A stretch of 64,000 bases of DNA from Panulirus ornatus (Eukaryota; Arthropoda; Malacostraca; Decapoda; Palinuridae), in assembly GCF_036320965.1 (NCBI RefSeq), contig NC_092281.1:13908719-13972718 (forward strand). Direction: 5' to 3'. Positions 11,540 to 22,807 of the stretch are shown in pieces; the stretch's first letter is position 1; each line of letters opens with the position of its first letter. The translations under genes and the position numbers were made by a program. The notes under the pieces were generated by a model. That model worked only from the letters and a program-made list of their open reading frames with translations, was not told the DNA's origin and ran no database searches.

Positions 11540-11649
11540 AATCGATTTTCTATGATTACGAGAGCCGCCGTTTTCTGTGGTCAAGCGAGCTGCCTCTCCT
11601 TTCACTGCATTCACCAAAGAGGAGACGAAACGCTTTCATCCGTTTATAG
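11540..11649 (+). CDS. Possible terminal exon, unknown protein
   Basis: Acceptor TACCACTTCAATTACAG ends at 11539. Entering with 2 nt (the phase left by 10768-10917) there are 35 codons, including SIFYDYESRRFLWSSELPLL, and a stop at 11647-11649. AATAAA lies at 11734-11739, a plausible polyadenylation signal. A second frame is also open, so this is a weak call. Confidence 0.25.
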
Positions 11650-11888
11650 TTCCACTCTTTAAGTAGATCATTTAACGTCCCCACAACATGAGACATGTAT
11701 GTAACAAACCTTCACATGTGTTTTACTCTACAAAATAAATCAAGTGATTCGATCCCCGACTTCAGCCAGTGGTCTTTGGTACTTCATACTTCATTAAGAA
11801 TTACAGAACCTCACTCCCTCGGTTTCGAGAAATGATGATTGGGTTGTGGTTAATGATGAACGCCACGCGAAAGTAGAGTCAGGTGGCG

Positions 11889-11890
<2 letters not shown>

Positions 11891-11970
<80 letters not shown>
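11891..11970. repeat. (TC)n microsatellite
   Basis: About 40 uninterrupted TC units. Confidence 0.98.
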
Positions 11971-11972
<2 letters not shown>

Positions 11973-11984
11973 GAAGAACAGAAA

Positions 11985-12133
11985 TCATATATGTGTGTCT
12001 GTGTGTGTATATGTTGATATGTATATGTAGGTTTATGAGCGTGTATGTATATATGTTTGTATGTGAGTGGATGGGTCTTTCTTCGCCTGTTTCCTGGCGC
12101 TACCTTGCTAACGCGAGAAACGGCGATCGAGTA

Positions 12134-12134
<1 letters not shown>
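11985..12134 (+). mobile_element. Divergent copy of a short dispersed repeat ending in the GCGCTACCT core
   Basis: A GTATATGT-rich stretch is followed by CGCCTGTTTCCTGGCGCTAC and GCTAACGCGAGAAACGGCGA, then directly by (TA)n. The same order appears at 43437-43763, so this is a diverged copy of that element. Confidence 0.6.

Positions 12135-12202
<68 letters not shown>
12134..12202. repeat. (TA)n microsatellite
   Basis: About 34 TA units, grown from the tail of the preceding dispersed repeat. Confidence 0.97.
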
Positions 12203-12204
<2 letters not shown>

Positions 12205-12266
12205 AGAAAGATGTTTGAAAGTCCGAGTCTCCTGGACTGGGTCCTGGTGAAAACTTCAACTTGCAG

Positions 12267-12434
12267 GATCTTGACACCTGTGAACCTGGCCGGGAGCAGC
12301 AGGTTCTGGGAGAAACTATCGGCCAACAACAGTACCTGCCGACCACCTACCCTGGTGCACGGCGCGTGGATGCTGCCTCAACAACCACACATTACGGGCC
12401 CAAGTGCACCACAGACTGGATGTCCTGGTGTCAG
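12267..12434 (+). CDS. Candidate internal exon, Cys/Trp-rich, unknown protein
   Basis: Acceptor AACTTCAACTTGCAG ends at 12266. Exactly 56 codons follow in phase 0-0, ending HYGPKCTTDWMSWCQ, then CAG|GTGTGT. Three cysteines and two tryptophans suggest an extracellular module. It does not join the exon at 10768-10917 directly (wrong phase), so either an exon lies between or this belongs to another transcript. A second frame is open. Confidence 0.38.
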
Positions 12435-12715
12435 GTGTGTGACAGCTTTGGTGTGTGTTCCAGGTATATGGCAATGTTGTGTGTGCTGCAGGTGTGAGGA
12501 ACGCTCAGCGTGTGTACCATGTTTGTGACAATGTTCGTGTGTGTTCCAGGTGTGTGGCAAAGCCTGTATTTGTTCCAGGTGTGTGACAAAGCCAGTATTT
12601 GTTCCAGGTGTGTGGCAAAGTCTGTATGTGTTCCTAGGTGTGTGGCAAAGTCTGTAACTTTTCCAGGTGTGTGGTAGTTCGTGTGTGTACTCCAGGTGTA
12701 CGAGAGAACTGATGT
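12430..12715 (+). repeat. Minisatellite of splice-junction-like units
   Basis: Units of about 31-37 bp, each with TGTGTTCCAGGTGTGTGGCA or a close variant. They begin at the donor of the preceding exon, so each unit resembles an acceptor followed by a donor. Confidence 0.85.
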
Positions 12716-15037
12716 GCGTGTTTTCCAAATTCAGATGCAACTGCCTGGGTCCTCGTAAGTGATTCTACATCCCAAACTGCATCTGTGTCGTCAATTATAC
12801 CCCGAGACACACGCCAGGGGTAGCCACAGCAGATCACAAGTGTTGTGCACAGCTATCACAACACAGCCTGCATGAGCTAGCCACAATGACTGGACCACGG
12901 GGATGTACTGGAACAAACCATATGCCAGATACAGACGCCCCCAAGCAAGCACACTAAAAAGTACGCTGAGAAATAGTCACAACACAGTCTGTTCCTGACG
13001 CCACTTATATAATCAATTCACACAACTCTAGTATCCCATATATGGGGCTTCTGGAGCTTCGAGGCTGCATTCAATTAAGCAGAGAAATGACAGACTTACT
13101 TCGAGTGAGAAGTTCCTTAGCAACATTGTACTTTTTTTCTTATGATGACGATACTCCAACATCAGAAGTGAGCCCTTCCTCCCATCTCCCTCGCGCTCTG
13201 TGTGTGTGTGTGTGTATGTGTGTGTGTGTAATTACAGACTACTGATTCCGCTATACCCAGCCCCAGAGAACATCCTGTACCATTCAAATCTTGGTGATAA
13301 CAGAACAACTTGGACTTTCATTAACTGATACGTTACGATCATTGTCGTAACCGCGTACGACAGATCGCTGCCTCTAACAACTTGTCAATAACTCGAAAGC
13401 TGGACGATCGGTTATAGTCACAACACAGGACAGACGTCTGAATGAGTATAGAACAACCAGGTTGTTCTACAACAGTTATAGCTCTTGATATTCTTCATGA
13501 TCATTACAGAACCTGATAATCATACCACACAGTGGTCAATTCTTTTTACAAATGATATGATATAATTACAGTCTACGCCTCCTTCCTGTAACCAGGCCCG
13601 GGAACACACACACACACACAACAGCAAGTACAGACTCCGGAGAAAGCCCGGCACTGAGCCCCACCTGTCGCGCTGGGGTTGAGGAGGTTCCTCCAGCTCC
13701 AGCCCTGGAGTTTGTATGTGTAGAGCTAGTGGGGGTGGGAAGGAACACAGTACTGTGGTACGTAACCTCTTTACCACGACGGTACGACTCTCGCAGGACC
13801 TACGACCCGGACCGTACTGGTCAGGTGAGAGACCATGCCATCGCACCCAAGGGTCGTTGCTCAAGGATCGTGCCACCGTCGCGCTGCTCACGAGGTGTTG
13901 AAGGGATGGTGGTCAGTTATCACCTGAGGGTGGTGTGGGTCAGCCCCAGTCACCTGCTGAGGCAAAGGGGGAGGAAGACTTTACAAGAGTGGAATAGACG
14001 ACTAATGTGCTACCGGGATGGATGTGTGTGTTCTGACCTGCCGAAAAGGAACACCAGAGTTCCATCACCAGCCAGACGAGGAGTTCCACGCTCGCGCTAC
14101 AGAAAAAAAAATAAATTAGAATAAAAAATATTCCTCCAGGCTGGTGACTTTCACCCATTGTGGGGGGGAAGGGGGGAAGGGGGGAAGGGGGGAAGGAGTG
14201 GTCGCCACGAATTAAGAGGAAAAAGTACTGATGTGGAGATAAGTTTTTTCTGAAGGTCATAAGCTTACTTGTGAAGGCCTGGCACGAACCATCTGAACGA
14301 GTGTATTTCAGTCGCCTGTCAAATACATAACCATAAAACGGTAATATAAAACCGGCAACTAATAGCACAATACTTACACCATGTAAATGCTGGACACGTC
14401 TGGAAAGTCCTCAATTCTCAGTTAAATAATTATGTATGATTTACCCGCTTCACAGTTTGACATTGTACTATCATTTTGATTGTTTTCCAGTTATAATCAT
14501 CAATGCGCCGCTTGAGAAGGAATGGTGAATTTCTATCAGTTCGTCGCAAAAGGATATGTCGCACTGAGGAGATTAGCACGCCGAAGGTATGCGCAAGCGC
14601 CGTAGCGTCAGCACGGGTCGGTCCCAGACCACACAATACCACCGGGCAGGATCCTCAGCAGACGGTCCTATAATGATTCCTGCCAGCATCTTGACGCATC
14701 CTACCGTCTGGGGTCATTAACAGTACGACCCCAACCATACGATCTTTGTGCAGGACGCTACGTTCCCTGTGTGTGACGATACGTTCAATGAGTACGACAG
14801 TTCGTTCCTCGAGCACGTAGCGTCGGTGCGTTCTCTGAATACGACAGTGCAGTCTCTGAGCACTTCGGTGCGTTCCCGAAGTACGACGGTACGAGCCTTC
14901 AGCGCAGCGATACGACCCTTAGAAGCCATCGTACCTATGGGTCGTACCGTCGAACTCATGGAACTAATCTAGTGTTGTGAGTATAGACAGTGGCAGCTCA
15001 CCTTACAGGGTAGAAACACTTTGCGATACGTGCACAC

Positions 15038-15040
<3 letters not shown>
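12716..15040. other. Long stretch with no firm gene; two arrays of the dispersed motif
   Basis: Holds GTCGTACCG-type units in mixed orientation at about 13770-13875, a G-rich GGGGGGAA run at 14160-14196, and a reverse-orientation array at 14715-14950 (TACGACAGTGCG, TACGACGGTACGAG). The long plus frame at 13729-14124 runs through that repeat and is not called. A short acceptor-donor pair near 13016-13094 is too weak to call. Confidence 0.5.
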
Positions 15041-15095
<55 letters not shown>

Positions 15096-15114
15096 GTGTG
15101 TGTGTGTGTGTGTG
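15041..15114. repeat. (GT)n microsatellite
   Basis: About 36 GT units with one interrupting CG. Confidence 0.97.
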
Positions 15115-15621
15115 AATGTGCGTGCGTGTTACCTCCGTGTTCCTGGGCCGTGCTGGTAAAACCATCAAACGTCTAAAAATATATTTACGAGACGCCGATC
15201 GCTCTTAATATGTAGGTTGCGGTTGAGCTAATGCTTAACCTAAATAGCTTACATTTGTCTTTTTGTCATCCACTTGGAGACCGGTTCGCATCCCTTTTCT
15301 CCACTTGCCGTTCAACTCCTCAAACAAGTTTGTTTACAAAGCAACTCTGAATAAACGGGAAACAAGTTGGAGGTCACAGACCTCCAGGCTGGTCAGTAAT
15401 GAAGTGGCGGATCACCCGGGTCGTTAGGATGACCAGGACCTGATTAGGTCACCCGGTCACTTCACCAGGACCTGAGGTCGCCAGAGAGACCAGGGACGTC
15501 GTGTCCCCACGACCCTCCTCAAGGGTGAGGGAGAGTGAAGCTCCAAGGACCTGGCCTTCATTGTCCTGCCTTTGTTATTATACCCGTCCAGTCACGTCAC
15601 GTCCCCTCGCCTGGCTCATGT
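15115..15621. other. No gene seen
   Basis: Contains a perfect 7-bp hairpin GGAGGTCACAGACCTCC near 15370 and several CACCCGG/ACCTGA repeats. Confidence 0.45.
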
Positions 15622-16005
15622 CTGGTGGCAGGTTCTCTGACGACAGTTCTGGTGGCAGGTTCTCTTGACGACAGTTCTGATGGCAGGTTCTCTTGACGAC
15701 AGCTCTTGTGGCAGGTTCTCTGACGACAGTTCTGATGGCAGGTTCTCTGACGACAGTTCTGATGGCAGGTTCTCTTGACGACAGTTCCTGTGGCAGGTTC
15801 TCTTGACGACAGTTTTGGTGACAGGTTCTCTTGACGACAGTTTTGGTGGCAGGTTCTCTTGACGACAGCTCTGGTGGCAGGTTCTCTGACGACAGTTCTG
15901 ATGGCAGGTTCTCTTGACGACAGTTCCTGTGGCAGGTTCTCTTGACGACAGCTCTGGTGGCAGGTTCTCTTGACGACAGCTCTGGTTGCAGGTTCTCTGA
16001 CTACA
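15622..16005 (-). repeat. 27/28-bp minisatellite, about 14 units
   Basis: Unit GGCAGGTTCTCTTGACGACA plus GTTCTGGT; units with CTCTGACG are 1 nt shorter. The length mixture rotates the frame and produces Cys-rich minus-strand repeat peptides as by-products. Confidence 0.94.
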
Positions 16006-16683
16006 TCTCGAGATAATGTCTTCTATCAACAAGTTACGGTATTCTCGCGCATGTAAAACACCGGTATGTAATGAAGTGCCAAACAACCTTAACAATGGAA
16101 TACACGATCGGCCACATGAAGGAAGCTTACGAGAAACACATAGTTTATAACAAAGAATTCATAACTGGCACAAAATATAACAATTATTCGAATTTCTGAG
16201 TAAGGGATGAATTGTCGTTGTGGGCGTTGAAACGTGTTCATGTCAATCCATCTTTCATTTCAGACATCTGAATAGTATCTTAACTTTACCTAATGTAAAT
16301 GGTTCACTAATCATATACATTTGTATATAATCATATCATTGTTGTTCAAGCTTTCGTAAACAATTTGCCGACTGTGTAACTTGTTAAATACTTCCTCCAC
16401 TGTTTGCCAATACTTGTGAACAGTTCGCCTTACCATGTAACTTATAATGCCACTTAATCAGTGAGGCTCAGTCCCTGAGCCTTCTGTGCAGTCTGTATCC
16501 TCGTTAACGCCGCCGTCCACAGGATGGGCAAGAGTGAACAGTAGATTCGCCACTCCTGCTGCAAAAATCAATCATTCTACCACTTGTGTATACAGTTTTT
16601 TGGAGAGAAAGCAGAGAGGAGGAAAAATTCCCCATTACAAACGAATATGTGTAAGTCTTTGTTGTCATTAACGACAAAAAAAA
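16006..16683. other. No gene seen
   Basis: A/T-leaning unique sequence leading into a retroelement relic. Confidence 0.45.
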
Positions 16684-17002
16684 CTTGTATTCATCCTGTG
16701 GTTGACACAGAGGACAAGGAACACGAGGTCAAGCTGGTTGGTGACTCAATCATTCGAGGTCAGTTGGAGGAATTCTTCATCAGGAACACTTCCCTCCGTA
16801 AACCACGTTGCTTCCCAGGTGTCTGGGACGGCAGACTCGACACAGGCCGCCTGTGATGGTGCCCGGCAGTAAAATACTCATGTCAGTACAGACGATAAAT
16901 GTGAGGAAAGACGGGAGGTGCTCTGGAATAAGTATCGCCCGTCAGTTTGCTGATTTAAGAGCAAATCCAACAGAGCAACCCAACCCATACGTCAAAAATT
17001 GA
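16684..17002 (+). pseudogene. Relic of an SGNH/GDS(L)-type retroelement domain
   Basis: The first frame reads DKEHEVKLVGDSIIRGQLEE and then FFIRN with KPRCFPG. VGDSIIRG matches the block-I GDS motif of SGNH hydrolase domains, known from ORF1-type proteins of CR1-like LINEs, where it is followed by a Cys-Phe-Pro-Gly motif. After a frame change near 16850 the second frame has VQTINVRKDGR where block III would have GTND. Both changes show decay. Element class is inferred. Confidence 0.5.
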
Positions 17003-17154
17003 TTGAAAAGTCCTTCGCTCAGGTCCAAGACTGATACAACTTGTGCTGTTGTATATACCACATTCAGCTCTATGCTTCTGGTCTCTTCCACTTCCCCAGA
17101 AAGCTTGAATAGGACCCATTGGTCTGTTGCTCTTTATATTCCTCTGCATCTGTA

Positions 17155-17173
17155 CTACTATTACTACTACTGT

Positions 17174-17208
<35 letters not shown>

Positions 17209-17236
17209 TTACTACTACCACTACTACTACCGTTAT
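17155..17236. repeat. (TAC)n microsatellite
   Basis: Imperfect ACT/TAC trinucleotide array. Confidence 0.95.
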
Positions 17237-18813
17237 CATCATACTGATACTGTACAGTAGTATGATCACTATGTCGTGTTCTGCCACGAGCTAAATGAGA
17301 CATGTGTTGTGGTATGAGTGAAGAGTGTGGGGGTCGACTTCTGGCCTGAGACGTTACATGTCCGGCCTTCAGACCAAAGAGCTACCATATTCACAGCGGA
17401 CAACATGGATCATGTCACAGGCCAGGGTCATCATACACGAGGGTCCTGCTGTGCTGCTCAAGAGGTCAATACCATTCACCCTTTGATTACTGTCACAACG
17501 TCCAAGGGAAAGATACTCTTTTTTCAGAGAGCAACGAAGGCACTTCGACCGGTAATGCCGTTTGGAGTGTTGTCAGGTGTGTGGTCCACTCCTCCACTCC
17601 TGCTGTTGGCAGTGTTGCCAGGCAGGTGTACTTCCCTCCGCATCTTCCACTGCCCCTCCCTTACTGCCACTTCCTCTCCCCCGCTGCCACACACTACTAT
17701 AACCCCCCAACCCACTGGAGGCGCCCCTAGCACAGGCCAGACGACGGAGAAAGTCCCCAGCCAGCCAGCCAGCCAGTCAGTACGTACCTGACCTTAGTGG
17801 GCCGACGGCCTGCGGCCTGGTACGCCCGCCTCCCGTCTGGCCAAGACCCCCACGCTTGCTGGGCCCAACACAGGCCTTATGCCCACGGTGCACAGGGGCG
17901 AAAGTGTTACCGCTCGTACACTCTAGACGTGACCTACGACAGGTTCTTCTACCTAGCATAAAGGCGGTCTGGTTTCTAATGCAAGTTTCGTCTTCAGTTT
18001 TACCCAATTTCTTTTGTGAAAGTTAGACACAACAGCGGAGAGAGAGTGACCACTGAGCGCAACCAATGCTTCAGACTCTTCAGCAACATTCAGCAAGAAT
18101 TCGTAACTTCCTCGGAAGTCAAACTAGCGCGCTTAGCTCTTCATGACTCCAGGGCGAGAGGAAAGTGACCTGGCCTAGGGTAAACGTTGCTGCCCCTCCT
18201 CGCTCTGATAACCGTTCACAATGTTGCTTCTGGGGCAGTAAACAGGCAATTCAGAGCCTGGTTTCCCCGGAGCTGGACCTGAACGGGAGAAACACACTCC
18301 ACCCGCTCCTGACCCCCACGGAAGTACACGTGCAGTGAAAACCTTCAGTTGGATGAGGGTCCAAGCTATGGTCCTCAATCAAATACATCTTCCATTCATA
18401 TAAGGTGAACCGCATGCGAGCATGAAGAAAGCATAAAGTGTACTGGGGGAAAAAATGAAATAGAAATGGCTTTAGTTCAACCTGTGATACAAACATCAAC
18501 ATGGGGGTGGGGGAAAGACTAGTGTTTACAGGTACATACAACTACACGTTTTTAGTTCATGTTCGCTTATTTACAAACAGACACGGTCGTGATTCATATT
18601 TGCTCGTATCAAATAGAAGTCTTTGATCCCGCTGAGTGAATTATGGGGTAAACATGGGAATACGAGGCTTCTTACTGTACATACCCAACGCAATAATTCA
18701 CTTGGGTTAAATCGTAGCTATAAAAACACCACCCAAATGGCGATGTTTGAATTTCTTCCCAGATCTCTGCATGCCAAACAATAACGTCCAAAAGTTATAG
18801 AACAGTTTTTGTC

Positions 18814-18870
<57 letters not shown>

Positions 18871-19002
18871 CAAACTCCCAACCCTGCAACGTACCCCTGT
18901 CGTCTCAGTGGAGTTAGATCACGAAATACTGTGAACAATCTCTCCAAATGGGATTAAAAAAAAAAACGAAACTTAACATTGGGATTCTTTCAACAAACAA
19001 CT
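17237..19002. other. No firm gene; one (TG)n array
   Basis: Includes (TG)n at 18818-18867. The frame at 17318-17791 ends in a Thr/Pro/Ser-rich stretch beside a possible donor TCA|GTACGT, but it has no acceptor and its length is within chance. Confidence 0.45.
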
Positions 19003-19164
19003 TCAATCACGTAAGAAATCTAAGTCTTCCATTCCATTGGTAACCTCAGCAGTGGCCGTCGAGCCTTCGAGGGAACTTTCCAACACGTCAAGTCTCTCAC
19101 ACAGAATGATGAAAATTCTCGTTTTCTCTTTCACTGGCGGAGGACCACAGCACGGCCAATTGGT
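19003..19164 (-). CDS. Candidate terminal exon, unknown protein
   Basis: Read downward from 19164 after acceptor GAACACCAACTCTCAG, there are 53 codons in phase 0 and a stop at 19005-19003. It includes RIFIILCERLDVLESS and ends GMEDLDFLRD. Codon choice is sensible throughout and the C-terminus looks helical and acidic. Phase 0 would accept the exon at 20272-20105 as its upstream neighbour. No family recognised. Confidence 0.38.
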   Translation of the reverse strand, partial: TNWPCCGPPPVKEKTRIFIILCERLDVLESSLEGSTATAEVTNGMEDLDFLRD

Positions 19165-19211
19165 CTGAGAGTTGGTGTTCGGGATCTTTACGGTCGGAAG
19201 ACCAAACTTCC

Positions 19212-19217
<6 letters not shown>

Positions 19218-19273
<56 letters not shown>
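19218..19273. repeat. (AC)n microsatellite
   Basis: 28 AC units. Confidence 0.97.
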
Positions 19274-19275
<2 letters not shown>

Positions 19276-19479
19276 ACACATATACTCTCTCTCTGTCTCT
19301 ATCTATCAGCCCCTGGCAAAATGGCTGATCCATAGTCCTTTCTCCTTATTGGTATGCGCAGACAGATTAGGGAGGGAGAAAGTAAAAGTCGGGTACCTGT
19401 GTGTGTGTGGAGGCTATGGTGAAAGAAAGGTTTGTGTGGTGGTGGAATGTGGTTGAAGGTGGTGGCTGGCTGGTGGTGA

Positions 19480-20010
19480 TGAGTCAAGGGTGGAGACGAC
19501 TGTGGTGGTGGTGGTGATGGTGATGAGTCAAGGGTGGAGACGACTGTGGTGGTGGTGGTGATGGTGATGAGTCAAGGGTGGAGACGACTGTGGTGGTGGT
19601 GGTGGTGGTGATGAGTCAAGGGTGGAGACGACTGTGGTGGTGGTGGTGGTGGTGATGAGTCAAGGGTGGAGATGACTGTGGTGGTGGTGGTGGTGGTGAT
19701 GAGTCAAGGGTGGAGACGACTTGTGGTGGTGGTGGTGATGGTGATGAGTCAAGGGTGGAGATGACTATGGTGGTGGTGGTGGTGGTGATGAGTCAAGGGT
19801 GGAGACGACTTGTGGTGGTGGTGGTGATGGTGATGAGTCAAGGGTGGAGATGACTGTGGTGGTGGTGGTGATGGTGATGAGTCAAGGGTGGAGATGACTG
19901 TGGTGGTGGTGGTGATGGTGATGAGTCAAGAGTGGAGACGACTTGTGGTGGTGGTGGTGATGGTGATGAGTCAAGGGTGGAGATGACTATGGTGGTGGTG
20001 GTGATGAGGA
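19480..20010 (+). repeat. 42-45-bp minisatellite with internal (GGT)n, about 12 units
   Basis: Unit GATGAGTCAAGGGTGGAGAC, then GACT(T)GTGGTGGTGG with a variable number of GGT. It varies both by unit and by GGT count. Confidence 0.94.
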
Positions 20011-20104
20011 ACAACGATGGAGATGGCTGCGGCAGTAGTCGTGTATGTGATGGTGTTGACTGGTCCTGGTACAGATGACAAAGATGTTCGTCATGGCGAT
20101 ATAC

Positions 20105-20272
20105 CTTACGTTGGTTCTGAGAGGGGTCTTCCATCCTCACAGCTCGGTCTGGGACCAAGCTCCTGCGTTGCTCCTCTGCGCAAGCCAGCTGGATGCCGCG
20201 GCCCCTCGGCCTGTGTAACCACCACATCCTTGGGATGGTGTGGTACACGCTGTAGACACTCGTGTCCATGAC
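20105..20272 (-). CDS. Candidate internal exon, unknown protein
   Basis: Acceptor-like TTTTCGGTGGAGTTCTGAAAAG precedes 20272. 56 codons follow, with RMWWLHRPRGRGIQLACAEE and AVRMEDPSQNQRK, then AAG|GTATAT; an alternative donor C|GTAAGG lies 5 nt earlier. LACAEEQRR...AVRM faintly recalls the end of a PH domain but lacks its usual Trp, so I do not assign it. The minus strand reads much better than the plus strand here. Possible partner: 19164-19003. Confidence 0.4.
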
Positions 20273-20934
20273 CTTTTCAGAACTCCACCGAAAAGTCCTC
20301 AATAATGTTTCGAATAATAGCTGGTCATTCATTAATTCTGGACCCCTAGATGTATATAATGCTACAGCTTATCTTACTAAGAGTACCTTATGACCTCATT
20401 ACATGCAGCCTCACTGATAGCATTTCACAGTCTTCCGTGCTTACCGATGACATCAGACACCATTTCTGAGAGCATTTTGGGAACCACGTCTTCCAGGAGT
20501 TTGCAAGTGTATATTGTTATGTATATGTCTCTCCTAAGTAATATAATTTTCAACTGTCACTGCACGCTGTGAAATACAAACTTACCCTTGCAACGGCAAT
20601 TTCAACCTGATACAGCGTGTCAGCAGAAGGTAATATTCTGTTGGGGAGAGTACTAGTGTCTTGAAGAATGTCAGTTTGTTTGTTTTTTCTTCCCACTTGC
20701 CTTCAAGGTGACAGATTCCAGCCAACCAACTTTTTGGAGGAGCTAATTGTTGCTCTGTTTTGTTTCCTGAAGGTAAAGTCATCAGACATTATTACTCTGG
20801 GGGTATTTTAATGTTTTTTTTTTCTTTTTCCAAAATGTCATTCTGCTATTCTTTATTTCTGTATTTTTTCTTTCAGTCCCCGACAATAGAGTAGTCGAAC
20901 AGTACCAGTGACAAGCATATTATCATCACTGGGC
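20273..20934. other. No gene seen
   Basis: Unique sequence with no paired splice sites. Confidence 0.4.
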
Positions 20935-21066
20935 CAAAGGACGGCCTGACTCACGCCTGTATGTAGTTTACCAACATCCTCTGCAGATGAGACATCCATA
21001 CAAAGGACGGCCTGACTCACGCCTGTATGTAGTTTACCAACATCCTCTGCAGATGAGACTTCCATA
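20935..21066 (+). repeat. 66-bp direct tandem duplication
   Basis: CAAAGGACGGCCTGACTCAC begins at 20935 and again at 21001. The copies differ by about one base, so the duplication is recent. Confidence 0.95.
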
Positions 21067-21387
21067 CTTCCAGTGGTATCAACGGTAAGCGAGGATACAG
21101 AACCGTCGTGTGTGTGTGTGTGTGTATTTCTGACATTCGATTGAGAAACAGACGAAGCGCAAGTACGGTTCCTTGGGGAACTGAGCTTTCTCCTGTGGAG
21201 TAACTGCGAATTGCAGGATTTAAAACAACACAATGTGATCATTCAATTAAAATGTTGTATATCTATCCACCCACCTCTCCAGTTATTCCTATTTTTCGTG
21301 TTCTGTGCACTATGATACCATGGTCACATATGCCAAAATTTTCCTTCAGTCTGTGGGTATTACATTAACTTTGTGTGTGTTTTCCAG

Positions 21388-21515
21388 CGTCTCTGTCATC
21401 ATCTTCAGCATCATCATATACAGCATGGTCTTCCACCTTGAAGCCAAGTTGCCCTGCGGCATGTACATTGGTCGATCGCCTGAAGGCGGTCAAGACGCAT
21501 CTTTCCAGAATCTTA
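21388..21515 (+). CDS. Candidate internal exon with transmembrane segment
   Basis: Acceptor TTGTGTGTGTTTTCCAG ends at 21387. After 1 nt there are 42 codons and 1 trailing nt, then A|GTAAGC. The start VSVIIFSIIIYSMVF is a strongly hydrophobic membrane segment, followed by a short polar tail GMYIGRSPEGGQDASF. The trailing A is in phase with the exon at 31106 (A+TG) or its alternative start 31124 (A+AC). Probably the membrane exon of a receptor- or channel-like protein; family unknown. Confidence 0.45.
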
Positions 21516-21522
21516 GTAAGCA

Positions 21523-21993
21523 ATGACGATGATAGTGTTGGATAGTGTCTGGGGAAATGTTCTTATCCCTTTCATTTACTGCGGCGATGCGAGCCAGCTT
21601 CAAACTATCTGGGAATATGATACCAAAGACCAGGCTCTCTCTGGTGCTCTTGCTGAAGTCGTTTTGCGTTCTCGGAAAGAGAGAGAGATATCAAACAGCA
21701 TGGTTCTGGCGGTGAATGTATGGCCATGTTCTCAAAAGGCCCTCTGGAAGCCGTGTGCCGTGGCGGCGCTAACAATGAAAGCAGGTGGTCACGCAGGAGG
21801 TGGTGGGTGTGTGATGCTGACGTTATCTTCTGACGAAGCCATCGTAGCGATGATGGTGGACAGCAGACGGGGCTTCACTGTTCGAGCCGGCCTGACAGAT
21901 CACAATCGCCCGGTAAAACACGTAGCCAGAGTGATGCAAGAGTCTATTCAGAAGATAAGAGCGAACGCTATCCCTGTCTGTAGTCTGGGCTAG
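21523..21993 (+). other. Uncharacterised 156-codon open frame
   Basis: Non-repetitive ATG-to-stop frame of 156 codons with mixed composition (GALAEVVLRSRKEREI, HVARVMQESIQKI). It overlaps the donor of the previous exon and no acceptor defines it. At this base composition a few such frames per 64 kb are expected by chance, so it is listed only as an unexplained frame. Confidence 0.2.
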
Positions 21994-22807
21994 TTCATCC
22001 CCCCCAGAGGGATCGACGGCTGGTCAGGGACGGGCGTGAAAGTGAGCGAGGACGGTGACCCATAGCCATAGACGCGCATTTCACCTCTCTTCTTAACTTT
22101 TGGCGGGTAAAAAAAAAATGAAAGAAAAAACTGCTCGACGTAGTGGGGTAATCAGACGATGAACTCTCCATTTCAAAACCGAATAACTGTCGATTTATCA
22201 CCGTTAACTAGAGCATACTGATGCCACTGTACATCATTTGGGAGCTACTTCAGGTCACATCGATTACTGGCTATCAAACACGTCCAGCCCCCTACGTCAG
22301 GAGCCGCCGAGAAGTCAGTATACAAGACGCTGTCACCGTGCCACAAATTCTAAGCACTCCTGGCGCCTTATTTCCAGCATCCTTCGCGTAGACTCGAGCA
22401 CCTCCCTACTGTACTGGACACCAACGTCCATAGAGATGCTTTCTCGTATACGAAAAAAAAAAAAGAATTAGGTTAGTTAACAGTACGGTTCTGCGCTGGT
22501 GACAGCAACAGGTTATTATTCTAAGGTTGACGACAGCAAAATATATATATATACATCTCTAATGACACCAATTTACTGGTACACTACACTGCTGATGACG
22601 ACGAGGCGTCTTTACGGTCCGCCGTTGATTGCAATGACGCATTTACGTACAGACGGTTCGTGGTCTAACTTATAGACACAGGGGGCAAATGAACGGTATA
22701 AAGATCTAACCTTATGATCGTGTTATGTCTTCCCAGTTCCATGTTTCCGCTTAGAGAATCTCCAGGGCGGGAACTAATAGCACAAGTCCCGCAAGAATTC
22801 AGTGAAG
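21994..22807. other. Sequence upstream of the mariner relic
   Basis: No terminal inverted repeat was recognised. A short TA array lies near 22540. Confidence 0.4.

Noticed and set aside
13016..13094. Short plus exon candidate (MGLLELRGCIQLSREMTDLL)
   Set aside because: Weak acceptor, short, and out of phase with neighbouring candidates.
13729..14124. 131-codon plus frame
   Set aside because: Passes through dispersed GTCGTACC repeat units and has no splice borders.
15622..16005. CRISPR-like spacing of repeats
   Set aside because: There are no unique spacers; units abut directly, as in a minisatellite, and the context is eukaryotic.
15616..16095. 159-codon Cys-rich minus frame
   Set aside because: Generated by the 27/28-bp minisatellite; the Cys spacing is the repeat period, not a domain.
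17318..17791. 157-codon plus frame
   Set aside because: Within the chance range for 64 kb at this composition; no acceptor, only a weak donor at its end.
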